Below are positions 45,390 through 54,235 of a DNA stretch of 64,000 bases, one piece after another (the stretch's first letter is position 1; every line of letters starts with the position of its first letter). Location: contig UQVK01000003.1 of the NCBI GenBank assembly GCA_900544445.1, positions 44,651-108,650 on the forward strand, written 5' to 3'. The notes below the pieces were generated by a model. That model made no database searches. It was not told the DNA's origin and was given only the letters and a program-made list of their open reading frames with translations. This stretch comes from an uncultured Lachnospiraceae bacterium (GTDB taxonomy: Bacteria > Bacillota > Clostridia > Lachnospirales > Lachnospiraceae). Position numbers and translations under genes: made by a program.

Positions 45390-46226
45390 ATGAATCCCGT
45401 ATATGATAAATTACTGAAATGTTATGAAAGCTTCCGGCAGAAAATTGACTTCAAGCCGGAGGTTGCCATCGTTCTCGGGTCCGGACTGGGGGACTATGCG
45501 GACGATATCCGTGTGGAGGCGGAGCTGGACTATCATGAGATCGAAGGATTCCCCGTGTCCACCGTACCGGGCCATGCCGGAAAGTTCATTTTCGGCTATG
45601 TGGGACAGGTCCCTGTGGTCTGCATGAAGGGAAGGGTGCATTATTATGAGGGCTACCCGATTTCCGACGTGGTGCTTCCTGCCAGGCTGATGAAGATGAT
45701 GGGGGCGAAGATCCTGTTTCTGACCAATGCGTCCGGCGGCATCAATCCGTCCTTCCATGCAGGGGATTTTATGCTGCTGACCGACCATGTTTCCCTGTGG
45801 GCGCCCAATCCGCTGATCGGCGCGAACATCGACGAGCTGGGCGTGCGTTTTCCGGATATGACCCACGTGTATGACCTGGAGCTGAGAGACCTGATTAAGG
45901 AAGCGGCTGCAGAGCAGAACATCGGCCTGCAGGAGGGCGTGTATGCCCAGCTCACCGGACCTTCCTTTGAATCTCCGGCGGAGATCCGCCTGCTGCATCA
46001 GCTTGGCGTGGACGCGGTGGGCATGTCCACGGTGGTGGAAGCCATCGCGGCCAATCACATGGGAATGCGCATCTGCTGCATTTCCTGTGTCTGCAATCTG
46101 GCGGCGGGCATGACGGACAACCCGCTGACCCATGAAGAGGTGCAGGAAGCGGCCAATGCGGCGGCACCGCTTTTCCGGACGCTGGTGACGGAGTCCGTGA
46201 AGAAGTTCGGGGAGAAAATTTTATGA
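45390..46226 (+). CDS. punA: Purine nucleoside phosphorylase
   Basis: 278 residues of the trimeric PNP family: VLGSGLGDYAD phosphate-binding start, STVPGHAGKF, CMKGRVHYYEGY, LTNASGGINP and VGMSTVVEAIAANHMGMR. It splits guanosine or inosine-type nucleosides with phosphate into base and ribose 1-phosphate. It begins a nucleoside salvage operon and its last four bases overlap cdd. TGGAGGAATACC precedes the start; a TATACT near 45324 may be its -10. Confidence 0.95.
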   Translation: MNPVYDKLLKCYESFRQKIDFKPEVAIVLGSGLGDYADDIRVEAELDYHEIEGFPVSTVPGHAGKFIFGYVGQVPVVCMKGRVHYYEGYPISDVVLPARLMKMMGAKILFLTNASGGINPSFHAGDFMLLTDHVSLWAPNPLIGANIDELGVRFPDMTHVYDLELRDLIKEAAAEQNIGLQEGVYAQLTGPSFESPAEIRLLHQLGVDAVGMSTVVEAIAANHMGMRICCISCVCNLAAGMTDNPLTHEEVQEAANAAAPLFRTLVTESVKKFGEKIL

Positions 46227-46642
46227 CAGATTATGAGGGACTGATCCGACAGGCGATGAAGGCGAGGGAGAACGCCTACGCGCCCTATTCCAACTTTTAT
46301 GTGGGGGCGGCGCTTCTGACCAATTTTGAAAAGGATGGAAAGCCGCTGATTTACACGGGATGCAACATTGAGAATTCGGCTTTTTCGCCCACCAACTGTG
46401 CGGAACGCACCGCCTTTTTCAAGGCGGTGAGCGAAGGCTGCCGGGCGTTTAAGGCGATCGCCATCGTGGGCGGCGGACAGGGTGCGCCCGTTTCCTATAC
46501 CATGCCCTGCGGCGTATGCAGGCAGGTGATGATGGAATTCTGCAATCCGGAGACTTTTGAAATCGTTGCGGCGATCTCGGAAAGCGATTATCAGGTGTAT
46601 AAGCTGAAAGAGCTTCTTCCGGAAGCCTTCGGCGCACTATAA
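46223..46642 (+). CDS. cdd: Cytidine deaminase
   Basis: 139 residues, the size of tetrameric cytidine deaminases. Zinc site: Cys and Glu in NCAERTAFFKAV, and the PCGVCRQ pair. Substrate loop AYAPYSNFYVGAAL and NIENSAFSPT. It converts cytidine to uridine. It overlaps punA by four bases and is followed by the amidohydrolase gene. Confidence 0.95.
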   Translation: MTDYEGLIRQAMKARENAYAPYSNFYVGAALLTNFEKDGKPLIYTGCNIENSAFSPTNCAERTAFFKAVSEGCRAFKAIAIVGGGQGAPVSYTMPCGVCRQVMMEFCNPETFEIVAAISESDYQVYKLKELLPEAFGAL

Positions 46643-46668
46643 AAATGAAGAGGTGAGGTTTGAAACAG

Positions 46669-47976
46669 ATGAAAATCCGATTTTACAATGCGAGAATTAT
46701 GACCATGACCGATGGCTGCGCCCTGTTTTCCGGCGAGCTGTGGGTGGAAAACGACCGGATCCTTTATATCGGAGACGGCAGCGATCTGGATGACTTTTAC
46801 AAAAGAACGGGGAAGGACTGCATCGTGTGGGACCGGGAGATCGACTGTGAAGGAAACGTGCTCATGCCCGGCTTCAAGAACGCACACACCCATTCCGCCA
46901 TGGTGGCCATGCGTTCCTTTGCGGACGACATGCCGCTTCAGGAATGGCTGAACACGAAGATTTTCCCGCTGGAGGCGAAGATGACGGATCAGGACAACTA
47001 CGACCTGACCCAGCTGGCCATCCTGGAATATCTGACCAGCGGCGTGACCTCCATTTTCGACATGTATCTTTCCCCGAAGGACATCGCGCAGGCCTGCGTG
47101 GATATGGGAATGCGCTGCGTGCTGGTGAGCGGCCTGAACCAGTTCGGCCCGGCGCTTGAGGTGATGGAGGAGAGGTATCTGAATCTGAATAAGATGCATC
47201 CGCTGATCACCTACATGATGGGCGTGCACGCGGAATATACCTGCCCGAAGGAGCTTCTTGAGCAGGTGTCCGAGCTGATTCACAAGTATCAGGCGCCTCT
47301 GTTCGCCCACATGTCCGAGACGAAGAAAGAGACGGACGAGTGTGTGGAGCGTTATGGATTAACGCCTCCGGCCCTCTTTGATTCCCTTGGCCTGTTCGAT
47401 TTCGGCGGCGGCGGATATCACTGTGTGTATTTCACGGAAGAGGATATGGACCTGTTCGCAAAGAAGGGCCTGCATGTGATCACCAATCCCGGATCCAACA
47501 CCAAGCTGGCGAGCGGCATCGCGCCCATCACCCGCTTCCTGGAAAAAGGAATCAACGTAGGGATAGGGACGGACGGCGCTTCCAGCAACAACTGTCTGGA
47601 CATGTTCCGCGAGATGTTCTTAACCACCGGCCTTGCAAAGCTTCGGGATAAGGACGCTTCCGCTGTGGCGCCGGAGGAGGTTCTGAAGATGGCCACCACG
47701 AACGGAGCAAGAGCCATGGGCCTTATGGACTGCGACGTGCTGGCGGAGGGCAAGAAGGCGGATATCATCATGATCGACCTGCATCAGCCCAATATGCAGC
47801 CGCTCAACAACATCGCGAAGAATATCGTATACAGCGGAAGCAAGATGAACGTGAAGATGACGATGATCGACGGACAGATCCTTTATTATGAAGGAAAATA
47901 CCTGTGCTGCGACGATCCGGAAAAGCTGTACGCGAAGGCCAACGAGATCATTCATAGGCTCGCGGCAGAGGCGTAA
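46669..47976 (+). CDS. Amidohydrolase of the MTA/SAH deaminase family
   Basis: 435 residues of the TIM-barrel amidohydrolase family. N-HAHTHS-type metal motif appears as GFKNAHTHSAM, with further metal ligands in VHAEYTC, AHMSET and GTDGASSNN. The closest group is 5'-methylthioadenosine/S-adenosylhomocysteine deaminase (MtaD-like), consistent with its nucleoside-salvage neighbours. Other purine or guanine deaminases are possible. ATG 46669 is preferred to TTG 46660, which abuts AGGTGAGG. Confidence 0.85.
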   Translation: MKIRFYNARIMTMTDGCALFSGELWVENDRILYIGDGSDLDDFYKRTGKDCIVWDREIDCEGNVLMPGFKNAHTHSAMVAMRSFADDMPLQEWLNTKIFPLEAKMTDQDNYDLTQLAILEYLTSGVTSIFDMYLSPKDIAQACVDMGMRCVLVSGLNQFGPALEVMEERYLNLNKMHPLITYMMGVHAEYTCPKELLEQVSELIHKYQAPLFAHMSETKKETDECVERYGLTPPALFDSLGLFDFGGGGYHCVYFTEEDMDLFAKKGLHVITNPGSNTKLASGIAPITRFLEKGINVGIGTDGASSNNCLDMFREMFLTTGLAKLRDKDASAVAPEEVLKMATTNGARAMGLMDCDVLAEGKKADIIMIDLHQPNMQPLNNIAKNIVYSGSKMNVKMTMIDGQILYYEGKYLCCDDPEKLYAKANEIIHRLAAEA

Positions 47977-48009
47977 AATCCTTCCGTTTAAAAAGCGGAA
48001 AGAAAAATG

Positions 48010-48037
48010 TTGAACATTGTCAAAAATCATTTATAAT
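48010..48037 (+). promoter_or_regulatory. Promoter of the purine permease gene
   Basis: TTGAAC (48010-48015), 16 bases, TATAAT (48032-48037). Confidence 0.65.
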
Positions 48038-48043
48038 AAGAAT

Positions 48044-48250
48044 GCAACTGTTAAGGCGGAGGAAAGAGAGAAGATCCTGTATGACAGGCCTCCGCAAAAG
48101 GGCCTTTCTGCTTTTGAACCATTGATTTTAGCATGACCTGTGCGCATTTACGCATACAGCTTCTGCTGCCGGAAGAAACGGAAAGAGTGCTGATTTTTGT
48201 GTGTTCATGCGGCAATGAAGCCCAGTGAAGGAAAGGGGAGTAGTTTAACC
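48044..48250 (+). promoter_or_regulatory. Long structured leader of the purine permease
   Basis: About 200 untranslated bases. GCGGAGG (near 48056) can close on CCTCCGC (near 48090) around a CCTGT-ATG-ACAGG hairpin, followed by AAAAGGGCCTTTCTGCTTTT. It does not show the conserved core of the classical purine riboswitch that I know. A regulatory RNA is possible but unproven. Confidence 0.4.
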
Positions 48251-49606
48251 TTGGAGAAATTTTTTAAGCTCAGGGAGAGCGGCACAACGGTCTCCACTGA
48301 GATCATGGCAGGCCTGACCACCTTTTTTACGATGGCGTATATCATCGCGGTAAATCCGAGCATTCTGAGCCAGACCGGAATGGAGTGGGGCGCGGTATTC
48401 CTTGCGACCATCATCGCTTCCATCATCGGTACGCTGATCATGGGGCTTGTGGCGAATGTACCTTATGCGCAGGCGCCCGGCATGGGACTGAATGCGTTCT
48501 TTACTTATACGGTATGCTTTGGCCTTGGTTTCACCTGGCAGCAGGCGCTGTCCATGGTGTTCATCTGCGGTCTGATCAACATCCTGATCACCGTGACCAA
48601 GCTGCGCAAGTACATCATTAAGGCGATTCCGAAGAGCCTGCAGAACGCCATCGGCGGCGGCATCGGCGTGTTCGTTGCCTACATCGGCCTTCTGAACGTG
48701 GGCATCATCAGTTTCGATTCCGGCGTTCCGGCGATCGCAACCCTGAACCAGCCTGTATTCTGGCTGTTCCTGATCGGCCTGGTGCTGACCATTGTTCTTC
48801 TGGTGTGCAACGTAAAGGGCGCAATTCTGATCGGTATCGTTGTGACTGCCATCATCGGAATTCCGATGGGCGTTACCGCTACGGGTGATACGATCAGCTT
48901 TACCGAAGCCTGCGCGGCGCTTCCGACTACCTTCGGCGCGATTTTCACCGCTCAGGGTCTGCCGTCCCTGTTTACGGATATGGCAAAGCTGCCTCTGGTG
49001 CTCATTACCATTTTTGCCTTCAGCATTTCCGATACCTTTGATACCATCGGAACCTTCATCGGAACCGGACGCCGTGCCGGCATCTTCAGCGAAGAGGATG
49101 AGAAGGCAATGGATACCAGCTCCGGATTCAAGTCCAAGATGGACAAGGCGCTCTTTGCGGATGCTACGGCGACCTCCATCGGCGCGATCTTCGGAACGTC
49201 CAACACCACCACCTTCGTGGAAAGCGCTTCCGGTATCGGAGCGGGCGGACGTACCGGTCTGACCAGCGTTGTGGTTGCAGTCTGCTTTGCAATCAGCGCG
49301 TTCCTGGCGACCTTTGTCAGCGCGATTCCCATGGCGGCTACCGCTCCGGCACTCGTTGTGGTAGGTGTGATGATGACTTCCGCATTTAAGGAAATTGACT
49401 GGGCGGACTTTTCCGAGGCGGTTCCCGCGTTCTTCGCAGGACTGTTCATGGCTCTGTGCTACAGCATTTCCTACGGTATCGCGTTTGGATTCATTTCCTA
49501 CTGCATCGTCCGGATGTGCAAGAAGGAAGCAGGAAAGATTCATCCCATCATCTGGGTGGCATCCATTCTGTTCATCCTCAACTTTGTGCTTCTGGCGGTC
49601 ATTTAA
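48251..49606 (+). CDS. NCS2-family purine permease (AzgA/PbuG type)
   Basis: 451 residues with about 12-13 membrane segments. EIMAGLTTFFTMAYIIAVNP at the start, YAQAPGMGLNAFFTY, and NTTTFVESASGIGAGGRTGL are signature segments of the AzgA-like hypoxanthine/guanine/adenine:proton symporters. It probably imports purine bases, complementing the upstream salvage genes, but has its own promoter. Start: TTG 48251 (MEKFFKLRE) has AAGGGGAG ten bases upstream and matches the family's start; ATG 48215 would add 12 residues. Confidence 0.92.
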   Translation: MEKFFKLRESGTTVSTEIMAGLTTFFTMAYIIAVNPSILSQTGMEWGAVFLATIIASIIGTLIMGLVANVPYAQAPGMGLNAFFTYTVCFGLGFTWQQALSMVFICGLINILITVTKLRKYIIKAIPKSLQNAIGGGIGVFVAYIGLLNVGIISFDSGVPAIATLNQPVFWLFLIGLVLTIVLLVCNVKGAILIGIVVTAIIGIPMGVTATGDTISFTEACAALPTTFGAIFTAQGLPSLFTDMAKLPLVLITIFAFSISDTFDTIGTFIGTGRRAGIFSEEDEKAMDTSSGFKSKMDKALFADATATSIGAIFGTSNTTTFVESASGIGAGGRTGLTSVVVAVCFAISAFLATFVSAIPMAATAPALVVVGVMMTSAFKEIDWADFSEAVPAFFAGLFMALCYSISYGIAFGFISYCIVRMCKKEAGKIHPIIWVASILFILNFVLLAVI

Positions 49607-49630
49607 CCAGTCATCTTCCGGCGGCAGAAT

Positions 49631-49670
49631 ACGGGCCTCTGTATCCATCTGGGTACAGGGGCCCGTCTGA
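49631..49670 (+). terminator. Hairpin after the purine permease gene
   Basis: ACGGGCCTCTGTA (49631-49643) pairs with TACAGGGGCCCGT (49654-49666) including one G-U pair. Only a weak T stretch follows. Confidence 0.55.
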
Positions 49671-49817
49671 TTTCACACGGACAGAATTTGGAATTGTGCC
49701 GGGCGGCGGTTCGTGGTAGAATGTCCCTGCGGGCCGTTTTATGATGCAAAAATTCCGAAAGGCGAAGGGAAGAGGATTTGCTCCTGTTGCAAAACGGCAC
49801 AGAAAAGAGGTAAGAAA

Positions 49818-50321
49818 ATGCATAATCAGCTGACAGAAAATGATATCAGAAGAATGCAGGAAGAGATCGAGCACAGAAAGCTGGTGGAAAGGCCCAAAGC
49901 GCTGGAAGCGGTGAAGGAAGCCCGGGCGCAGGGCGATCTGAGCGAAAATTTTGAATATTATGCGGCCAAACGGGAAAAAAACAGAAATGAAAGCAGAATC
50001 CGTTTTCTGGAGAGAATGATAAAGACGGCCGAGGTGATTTCCGATGATTCCGCAGAGGATGAAATCGGCGTGAACAATACGGTGGAGCTGTTTTTCGAGG
50101 AAGATGGCACGTCGGAGACGATGAAAATCGTGACCACCATGCGGGGAAATTCCCTGGAAGGCCTTGTGAGCACGGAATCTCCCATCGGGAAAGCGCTTCT
50201 GCACCACAAGGTGGGAGACCGGGTCTACGTGAAGGTCAACGACAGCTACGGCTACTATGTGGTGGTAAAGAAAATTGAAAAAACGGTGGACGACGGGTCG
50301 GACAGGCTGAGAAGCTTTTAG
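49818..50321 (+). CDS. greA: Transcription elongation factor GreA
   Basis: 167 residues. The N-terminal coiled coil carries the acidic tip region in ARAQGDLSENFEYYAAKREK, and the C-terminal FKBP-like domain is present (SPIGKALLHHKVGDRVYVKV). GreA stimulates cleavage of backtracked RNA by RNA polymerase. Start ATG 49818 with AAGAGGTAAG upstream. A promoter candidate TTGTGC-17-TAGAAT lies near 49690-49725. Confidence 0.93.
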   Translation: MHNQLTENDIRRMQEEIEHRKLVERPKALEAVKEARAQGDLSENFEYYAAKREKNRNESRIRFLERMIKTAEVISDDSAEDEIGVNNTVELFFEEDGTSETMKIVTTMRGNSLEGLVSTESPIGKALLHHKVGDRVYVKVNDSYGYYVVVKKIEKTVDDGSDRLRSF

Positions 50322-50376
50322 CGGGGGAGATCCCCGTACAGGCAGCGGTTCGAAACGCGCGAAAGGAATCAAAACG

Positions 50377-52206
50377 ATGGAAGTTATGGCAGTATTGGCT
50401 GCCATCGCCCTGGCGGTGGTGTTTTTCTTTGTCAGAGGAGTGAGTGAGGAAAAGAGAAAAAAGAGGCGGCAGAGGGAGAAGATCCACGCCGCCTTCGGAA
50501 ACGCATGGGACCGGGTTTACGAGGATGAGGAACTTTCCGGCATTCCGGGCTTTTATGAAGCGCACAGACGGGAGAATCAGATCGATGACATCACCTGGGA
50601 CGATCTGGGAATGGATCAGATCTTTTTTCAGATGAACCATACCTATTCCTCGGCGGGACAGGAGTATCTGTATTATGCGCTCAGAACGCCTGCCCTGAGT
50701 AAAGAGGAACAGGCGCAGCTGGAAGGAATGGAGGAGAAAATTTCCTGGTTTTCTTCCCATGAAAAGGAGCGGGAAGATCTTCAGGTCCTTTTCAGCAGTC
50801 TGGGAAGAAGCGGAAAGTATTCCATCTATGATTATCTGGGCTATCTGGACCGGCTGGGAGAACGAAACAGCACCCAGGCTGTGGTGATGGATCTGTTGCT
50901 TCTTTTTTCCATCGCCCTGATGATTATGTCCCCGCCCATCGGAATGGTACTCTTCTTTTTCATCCTTCTCATGAACATGTTCTCTTATATGAAGCAGAAA
51001 CGGGAGGTGGAGCCCTATCTGACCAGCTTTGCCTATGTGGGACGGATTCTGGACTTCGCCAGAGAACTGAAAAAGACGGAGATACCCGTATGCGCCGAAG
51101 AATGGAGGGAACTTTCCGAACTGGAGAAAAAATTCGGAAAATTCCGGCACAGCGCGGTGCTGGGCATGCGCGGCAGCACCATGGCGGGGGATCCCCTGTC
51201 CGTGCTGATGGATTATGTGAACATGATCCTGCATCTGGATCTGATCTGCTTCAATTCCATGCTTCATGAGGTGCGCGTTCATCTTGCGGACATCGACCGG
51301 ATGGTGGAGCTGATCGGAAGGACGGAATGCCTGCTCGCGGTATCCTCCTGGCGCGCGTCTCTGAAAAACGGCTGGTGCAGCCCGGTTTTTCAGGATGGAA
51401 GAGGAGAAGCGCAAAACGGGAAAAATGCGTATCCCTGCGGAAGCCTGTCGGTCGCCGGCCTGTATCACCCGCTTCTTTCAGAGCCGGTGAAAAACAGCAT
51501 CCGCACGGAGCAGGGAGTGCTCGTTACCGGGTCCAACGCTTCCGGGAAATCCACCTTTTTAAAGGCGGTGGCGATAAACGCCCTTCTGGCTCAGACCGTC
51601 CACACCTGTCCGGCGGAAAGCTATCGGGGCGGCCTGTACCGGATTTTTACCTCCATGGCGCTGCGGGATAACCTGGAGAGCGGAGAAAGCTATTATATCG
51701 TGGAGATCAAGGCGCTGAAGCGGATACTGGACGCGGTGAACGCGGATCCTTCGCCGGTTCTCTGCTTTGTGGACGAGGTTCTGCGCGGGACCAATACGGT
51801 GGAGCGGATCGCGGCTTCCACCCAGGTTTTAAAGAGCCTGCACCGCCCGGGCGTCCTCTGTTTTGCGGCAACCCACGACATTGAACTGACCAGGCTCCTT
51901 GAGACGGCGTATGACAACTACCATTTTGAGGAACAGGTGGAAGGAGACGATATCCGCTTCAATTATCAGCTCATGCCCGGCCGTGCCGGCACGCGAAACG
52001 CCATCCGCCTGCTCGGCATTATCGGCTATGACGAAGACATCATCCGCGAAGCCGACCGGATGGCGGAGGAATTTTTGCGGACAGGAGAATGGAGAGACAG
52101 AATCAGGAGGTGCACGGGTGAAGGTGATGATTTATACGGACGGGGCTGCCAGGGGAAATCCGGAAGGGCCGGGCGGCTACGGGACGATTCTGCATTACGT
52201 GGATAG
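50377..52206 (+). CDS. Membrane-anchored MutS-like ATPase
   Basis: 609 residues. A first membrane segment (residues 2-21, then a KKRRQREK stretch) and a central hydrophobic pair (about 170-205: [33 protein letters not shown]) anchor the protein. The C-terminal half is a MutS-family ATPase: [11 protein letters not shown] (about 385-395), [40 protein letters not shown]. It lacks mismatch-binding and connector domains, so it is not a repair MutS. The role is unknown. The last ~30 residues overlap rnhA in another frame (89 bases) and look non-conserved. Confidence 0.85.
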   Translation: MEVMAVLAAIALAVVFFFVRGVSEEKRKKRRQREKIHAAFGNAWDRVYEDEELSGIPGFYEAHRRENQIDDITWDDLGMDQIFFQMNHTYSSAGQEYLYYALRTPALSKEEQAQLEGMEEKISWFSSHEKEREDLQVLFSSLGRSGKYSIYDYLGYLDRLGERNSTQAVVMDLLLLFSIALMIMSPPIGMVLFFFILLMNMFSYMKQKREVEPYLTSFAYVGRILDFARELKKTEIPVCAEEWRELSELEKKFGKFRHSAVLGMRGSTMAGDPLSVLMDYVNMILHLDLICFNSMLHEVRVHLADIDRMVELIGRTECLLAVSSWRASLKNGWCSPVFQDGRGEAQNGKNAYPCGSLSVAGLYHPLLSEPVKNSIRTEQGVLVTGSNASGKSTFLKAVAINALLAQTVHTCPAESYRGGLYRIFTSMALRDNLESGESYYIVEIKALKRILDAVNADPSPVLCFVDEVLRGTNTVERIAASTQVLKSLHRPGVLCFAATHDIELTRLLETAYDNYHFEEQVEGDDIRFNYQLMPGRAGTRNAIRLLGIIGYDEDIIREADRMAEEFLRTGEWRDRIRRCTGEGDDLYGRGCQGKSGRAGRLRDDSALRG

Positions 52207-52588
52207 AAACGGAAAGCTTCATGAGAGGGAGCTTTCCGGAGGATACATAAGGACGACGAACAACCGGATGGAGCTGATGGCGGTGATCGCCGGGCTGGAG
52301 GCGCTGAAGCGCCCCTGCGAGGTGCAGATCGTTTCAGACTCCAAATATGTGACGGATGCCTTTAATAAGCACTGGATTGACGGCTGGCTGAAAAAGGGCT
52401 GGAGGGGAGCCTCAGGCCCGGTCAAAAATGTGGATCTGTGGAAGCGTCTGCTGGAGGCGGCGAGGCCGCATCAGCTCACCTTTATCTGGGTGAAGGGGCA
52501 TGACGGGCATCCGGAAAACGAACGCTGCGACCAGCTTGCCACGTCTGCGGCGGACGGAGATGGGCTTCTGCCGGATCCCGGCGTATGA
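52118..52588 (+). CDS. rnhA: Ribonuclease HI
   Basis: 156 residues. Catalytic acidic residues lie in [13 protein letters not shown] (Asp), NRMELMAVI (Glu), VSDSKYV (Asp) and CDQLATSAA (Asp), with the basic loop [19 protein letters not shown]. It degrades RNA in RNA-DNA hybrids. AGGAGG lies seven bases before GTG 52118; ATG 52127 would start too close to the first strand. It overlaps the MutS-like gene by 89 bases. Confidence 0.93.
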   Translation: MKVMIYTDGAARGNPEGPGGYGTILHYVDRNGKLHERELSGGYIRTTNNRMELMAVIAGLEALKRPCEVQIVSDSKYVTDAFNKHWIDGWLKKGWRGASGPVKNVDLWKRLLEAARPHQLTFIWVKGHDGHPENERCDQLATSAADGDGLLPDPGV

Positions 52589-52628
52589 GGCGGTTTAATT
52601 TAAGAAGCGGAAGGAAAGAAAAAGAGGG

Positions 52629-52652
52629 AACGAAGCTTTACTTCGCTCCGGA
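52629..52652 (+). repeat. Small hairpin before the aminotransferase
   Basis: GGAACGAAG and CTTCGCTCC form a hairpin with one mismatch, placed just before the GAATGGAG ribosome binding site. The position recalls the 3' ends of the structured leaders at 19050 and 28348, but similarity is short. Confidence 0.35.
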
Positions 52653-52664
52653 ATGGAGATTACG

Positions 52665-53831
52665 ATGGAACTGCAATTTGCAACAAGAATGAAGGATTAT
52701 GAGGAAGGAATTTTTCAGGTTCTGAACGAGAAGAAGGAAGCGCTCCTGGCACAGGGGCGGAAGGTGTACAATCTGTCCGTGGGTACGCCGGACTTTCCTC
52801 CCGCTCAGGAAGTGATGGATGCGGTGGTAAAGGCCGCACAGGATCCGGAAAACTACAAGTATTCCCTGAAGGATCTGCCGGCGCTTACAGACGCTGTGAT
52901 CGGGCGTTACAGGAGGCGCTACGGGGTGGAGCTCATGCCGGATGAGATCATGTCGGTCTACGGCTCTCAGGAGGGAATTACCCATGTGGGATTCACCCTC
53001 TGTGATAAGGGGGATGTGGTGCTGGTGCCGGATCCCGGTTATCCTATTTTCGGAATCGGCCCCTCCCTTGCGGGCGCGGTTCTGGAAACCTATCCTCTGA
53101 CGGAAGAGAACGGCTATGTGCCGGATCTGGAGGCGCTTTCCAAAGCGGCGGACCGGGCGAAGTTCATGATCGTTTCCTATCCCATGAATCCGATCTGCAA
53201 ATGCGCGCCGGAGGGATTCTATGAGAGGCTGGTGCGGTGGGCGGCAGAGCACAATCTGGTGCTCATCCATGACAACGCCTATTCGGATATCATTTTCGAC
53301 GGAAGGCGGGGAGGCTCCATTCTGGCGGTACCCGGTGCGAAAGAGGTCTGCGTGGAATTTTTCTCCCTGTCCAAGACCTATAACTATACCGGGGCGCGGA
53401 TGAGCTTTCTGGTGGGGAACCGGGAAATCATCGTCGGCTTCAAAAAACTCCGCTCCCAGATCGATTACGGAACCTTCCTTCCGGTGCAGTACGGCGCCAT
53501 TGCCGCGCTGAACGGACCGGAGGAGCCCATCCTCAGACAGTGTGAGGAATACCAGAGAAGAAGGGACGCCCTCTGCGGCGGACTTCGCGCCGCAGGCTGG
53601 AATGTGCCGGACAGCGAGGGAACCATGTTCGCCTGGGCGCGCGTTCCGGAGGGCTTTACGGACGACGTGGATTTTGTCATGAAGCTCATGGAGGCCACAG
53701 GCGTTCTCTGCACGCCGGGAAGCAGCTTTGGAACGCTGGGAAAGGGCCATGTCCGTTTCGCCCTCACCCTTCCGGTGCCGGTGATCGGGGAGGCTGTGGA
53801 GGCCGTAAGGAAAAGCGGCATCCTTTTATGA
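52665..53831 (+). CDS. PLP-dependent aminotransferase (DapL/AspC-like)
   Basis: 388 residues of the class I/II aminotransferases. Schiff-base lysine K237 lies in SLSKTYNYTGARMSF; other cofactor contacts are in YGSQEGI, PDPGYPIF, YPMNPICKCA and HDNAYSDI. The overall pattern is closest to LL-diaminopimelate aminotransferase-like enzymes, though neighbours give no pathway. ATG 52665 is preferred because GGAG lies six bases upstream; ATG 52653 overlaps that site. Confidence 0.86.
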   Translation: MELQFATRMKDYEEGIFQVLNEKKEALLAQGRKVYNLSVGTPDFPPAQEVMDAVVKAAQDPENYKYSLKDLPALTDAVIGRYRRRYGVELMPDEIMSVYGSQEGITHVGFTLCDKGDVVLVPDPGYPIFGIGPSLAGAVLETYPLTEENGYVPDLEALSKAADRAKFMIVSYPMNPICKCAPEGFYERLVRWAAEHNLVLIHDNAYSDIIFDGRRGGSILAVPGAKEVCVEFFSLSKTYNYTGARMSFLVGNREIIVGFKKLRSQIDYGTFLPVQYGAIAALNGPEEPILRQCEEYQRRRDALCGGLRAAGWNVPDSEGTMFAWARVPEGFTDDVDFVMKLMEATGVLCTPGSSFGTLGKGHVRFALTLPVPVIGEAVEAVRKSGILL

Positions 53832-53849
53832 ATTCCTTCAGGAAAGGAA

Positions 53850-53878
53850 TTGACAGGAGGCTCTTTTTTGGGTATACT
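53850..53878 (+). promoter_or_regulatory. Promoter of the nrdDG-dut leader
   Basis: TTGACA (53850-53855), 17 bases, TATACT (53873-53878). Confidence 0.75.
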
Positions 53879-53900
53879 GACATACGACAAGCAAACCGAT

Positions 53901-53945
53901 ACCAGATATTGTGGAAACATATCTGTGAGAAACAAGATATTGTTG
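53901..53945 (+). promoter_or_regulatory. Paired NrdR-box-like sites
   Basis: ACCAGATATTGTGG (53901-53914) and ACAAGATATTGTTG (53932-53945) start 31 bases apart, the three-helical-turn spacing typical of NrdR box pairs, and resemble the ACWATATWGT-type consensus. They lie downstream of the predicted start of the nrdD leader, fitting repression by NrdR when dNTP levels are high. Confidence 0.6.
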
Positions 53946-54006
53946 CTGTGATTCATACGACATAAGAGAATCCAAGAGGGAATCATCGGAAACGGCGCAT
54001 ACAGGG

Positions 54007-54054
54007 CCGGATGCGGAAAGGGCTGCAGGCAGATTTTCCGCATCCGGATTTTTT
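54007..54054 (+). terminator. Strong terminator or attenuator in the nrdD leader
   Basis: Perfect 13-bp stem CCGGATGCGGAAA (54007-54019) / TTTCCGCATCCGG (54035-54047) followed by ATTTTTT. It lies between the promoter and nrdD. Either the promoter makes a separate ~170-nt RNA or nrdD depends on read-through. A second palindrome, CCGGACA-CAG-TGTCCGG, follows at about 54067-54083. Confidence 0.8.
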
Positions 54055-54235
54055 ACCCGGCATTTGCCGGACACAGTGTCCGGCCACTTTGTCCGGCCCC
54101 CTGCGCGGCAATTTCCCTGGCCTTCTGCATGGCGCTCTGCCAGGCAGAATGGCAGGGCTGGCGGACGGAGGATGGCGGGCGGCGGAACCGGTCCGATGGA
54201 AATGAACACAAAGAAACGGAGGGAGAGACGGCAGA

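Noticed and set aside
48044..48250. Classical purine riboswitch before the NCS2 permease
   Set aside because: The conserved junction and loop sequences of that family are not visible, so only an unassigned leader is reported.
49611..51468. Minus-strand frames opposite greA and the MutS-like gene
   Set aside because: Antisense shadows without motifs; the plus-strand genes are well supported.
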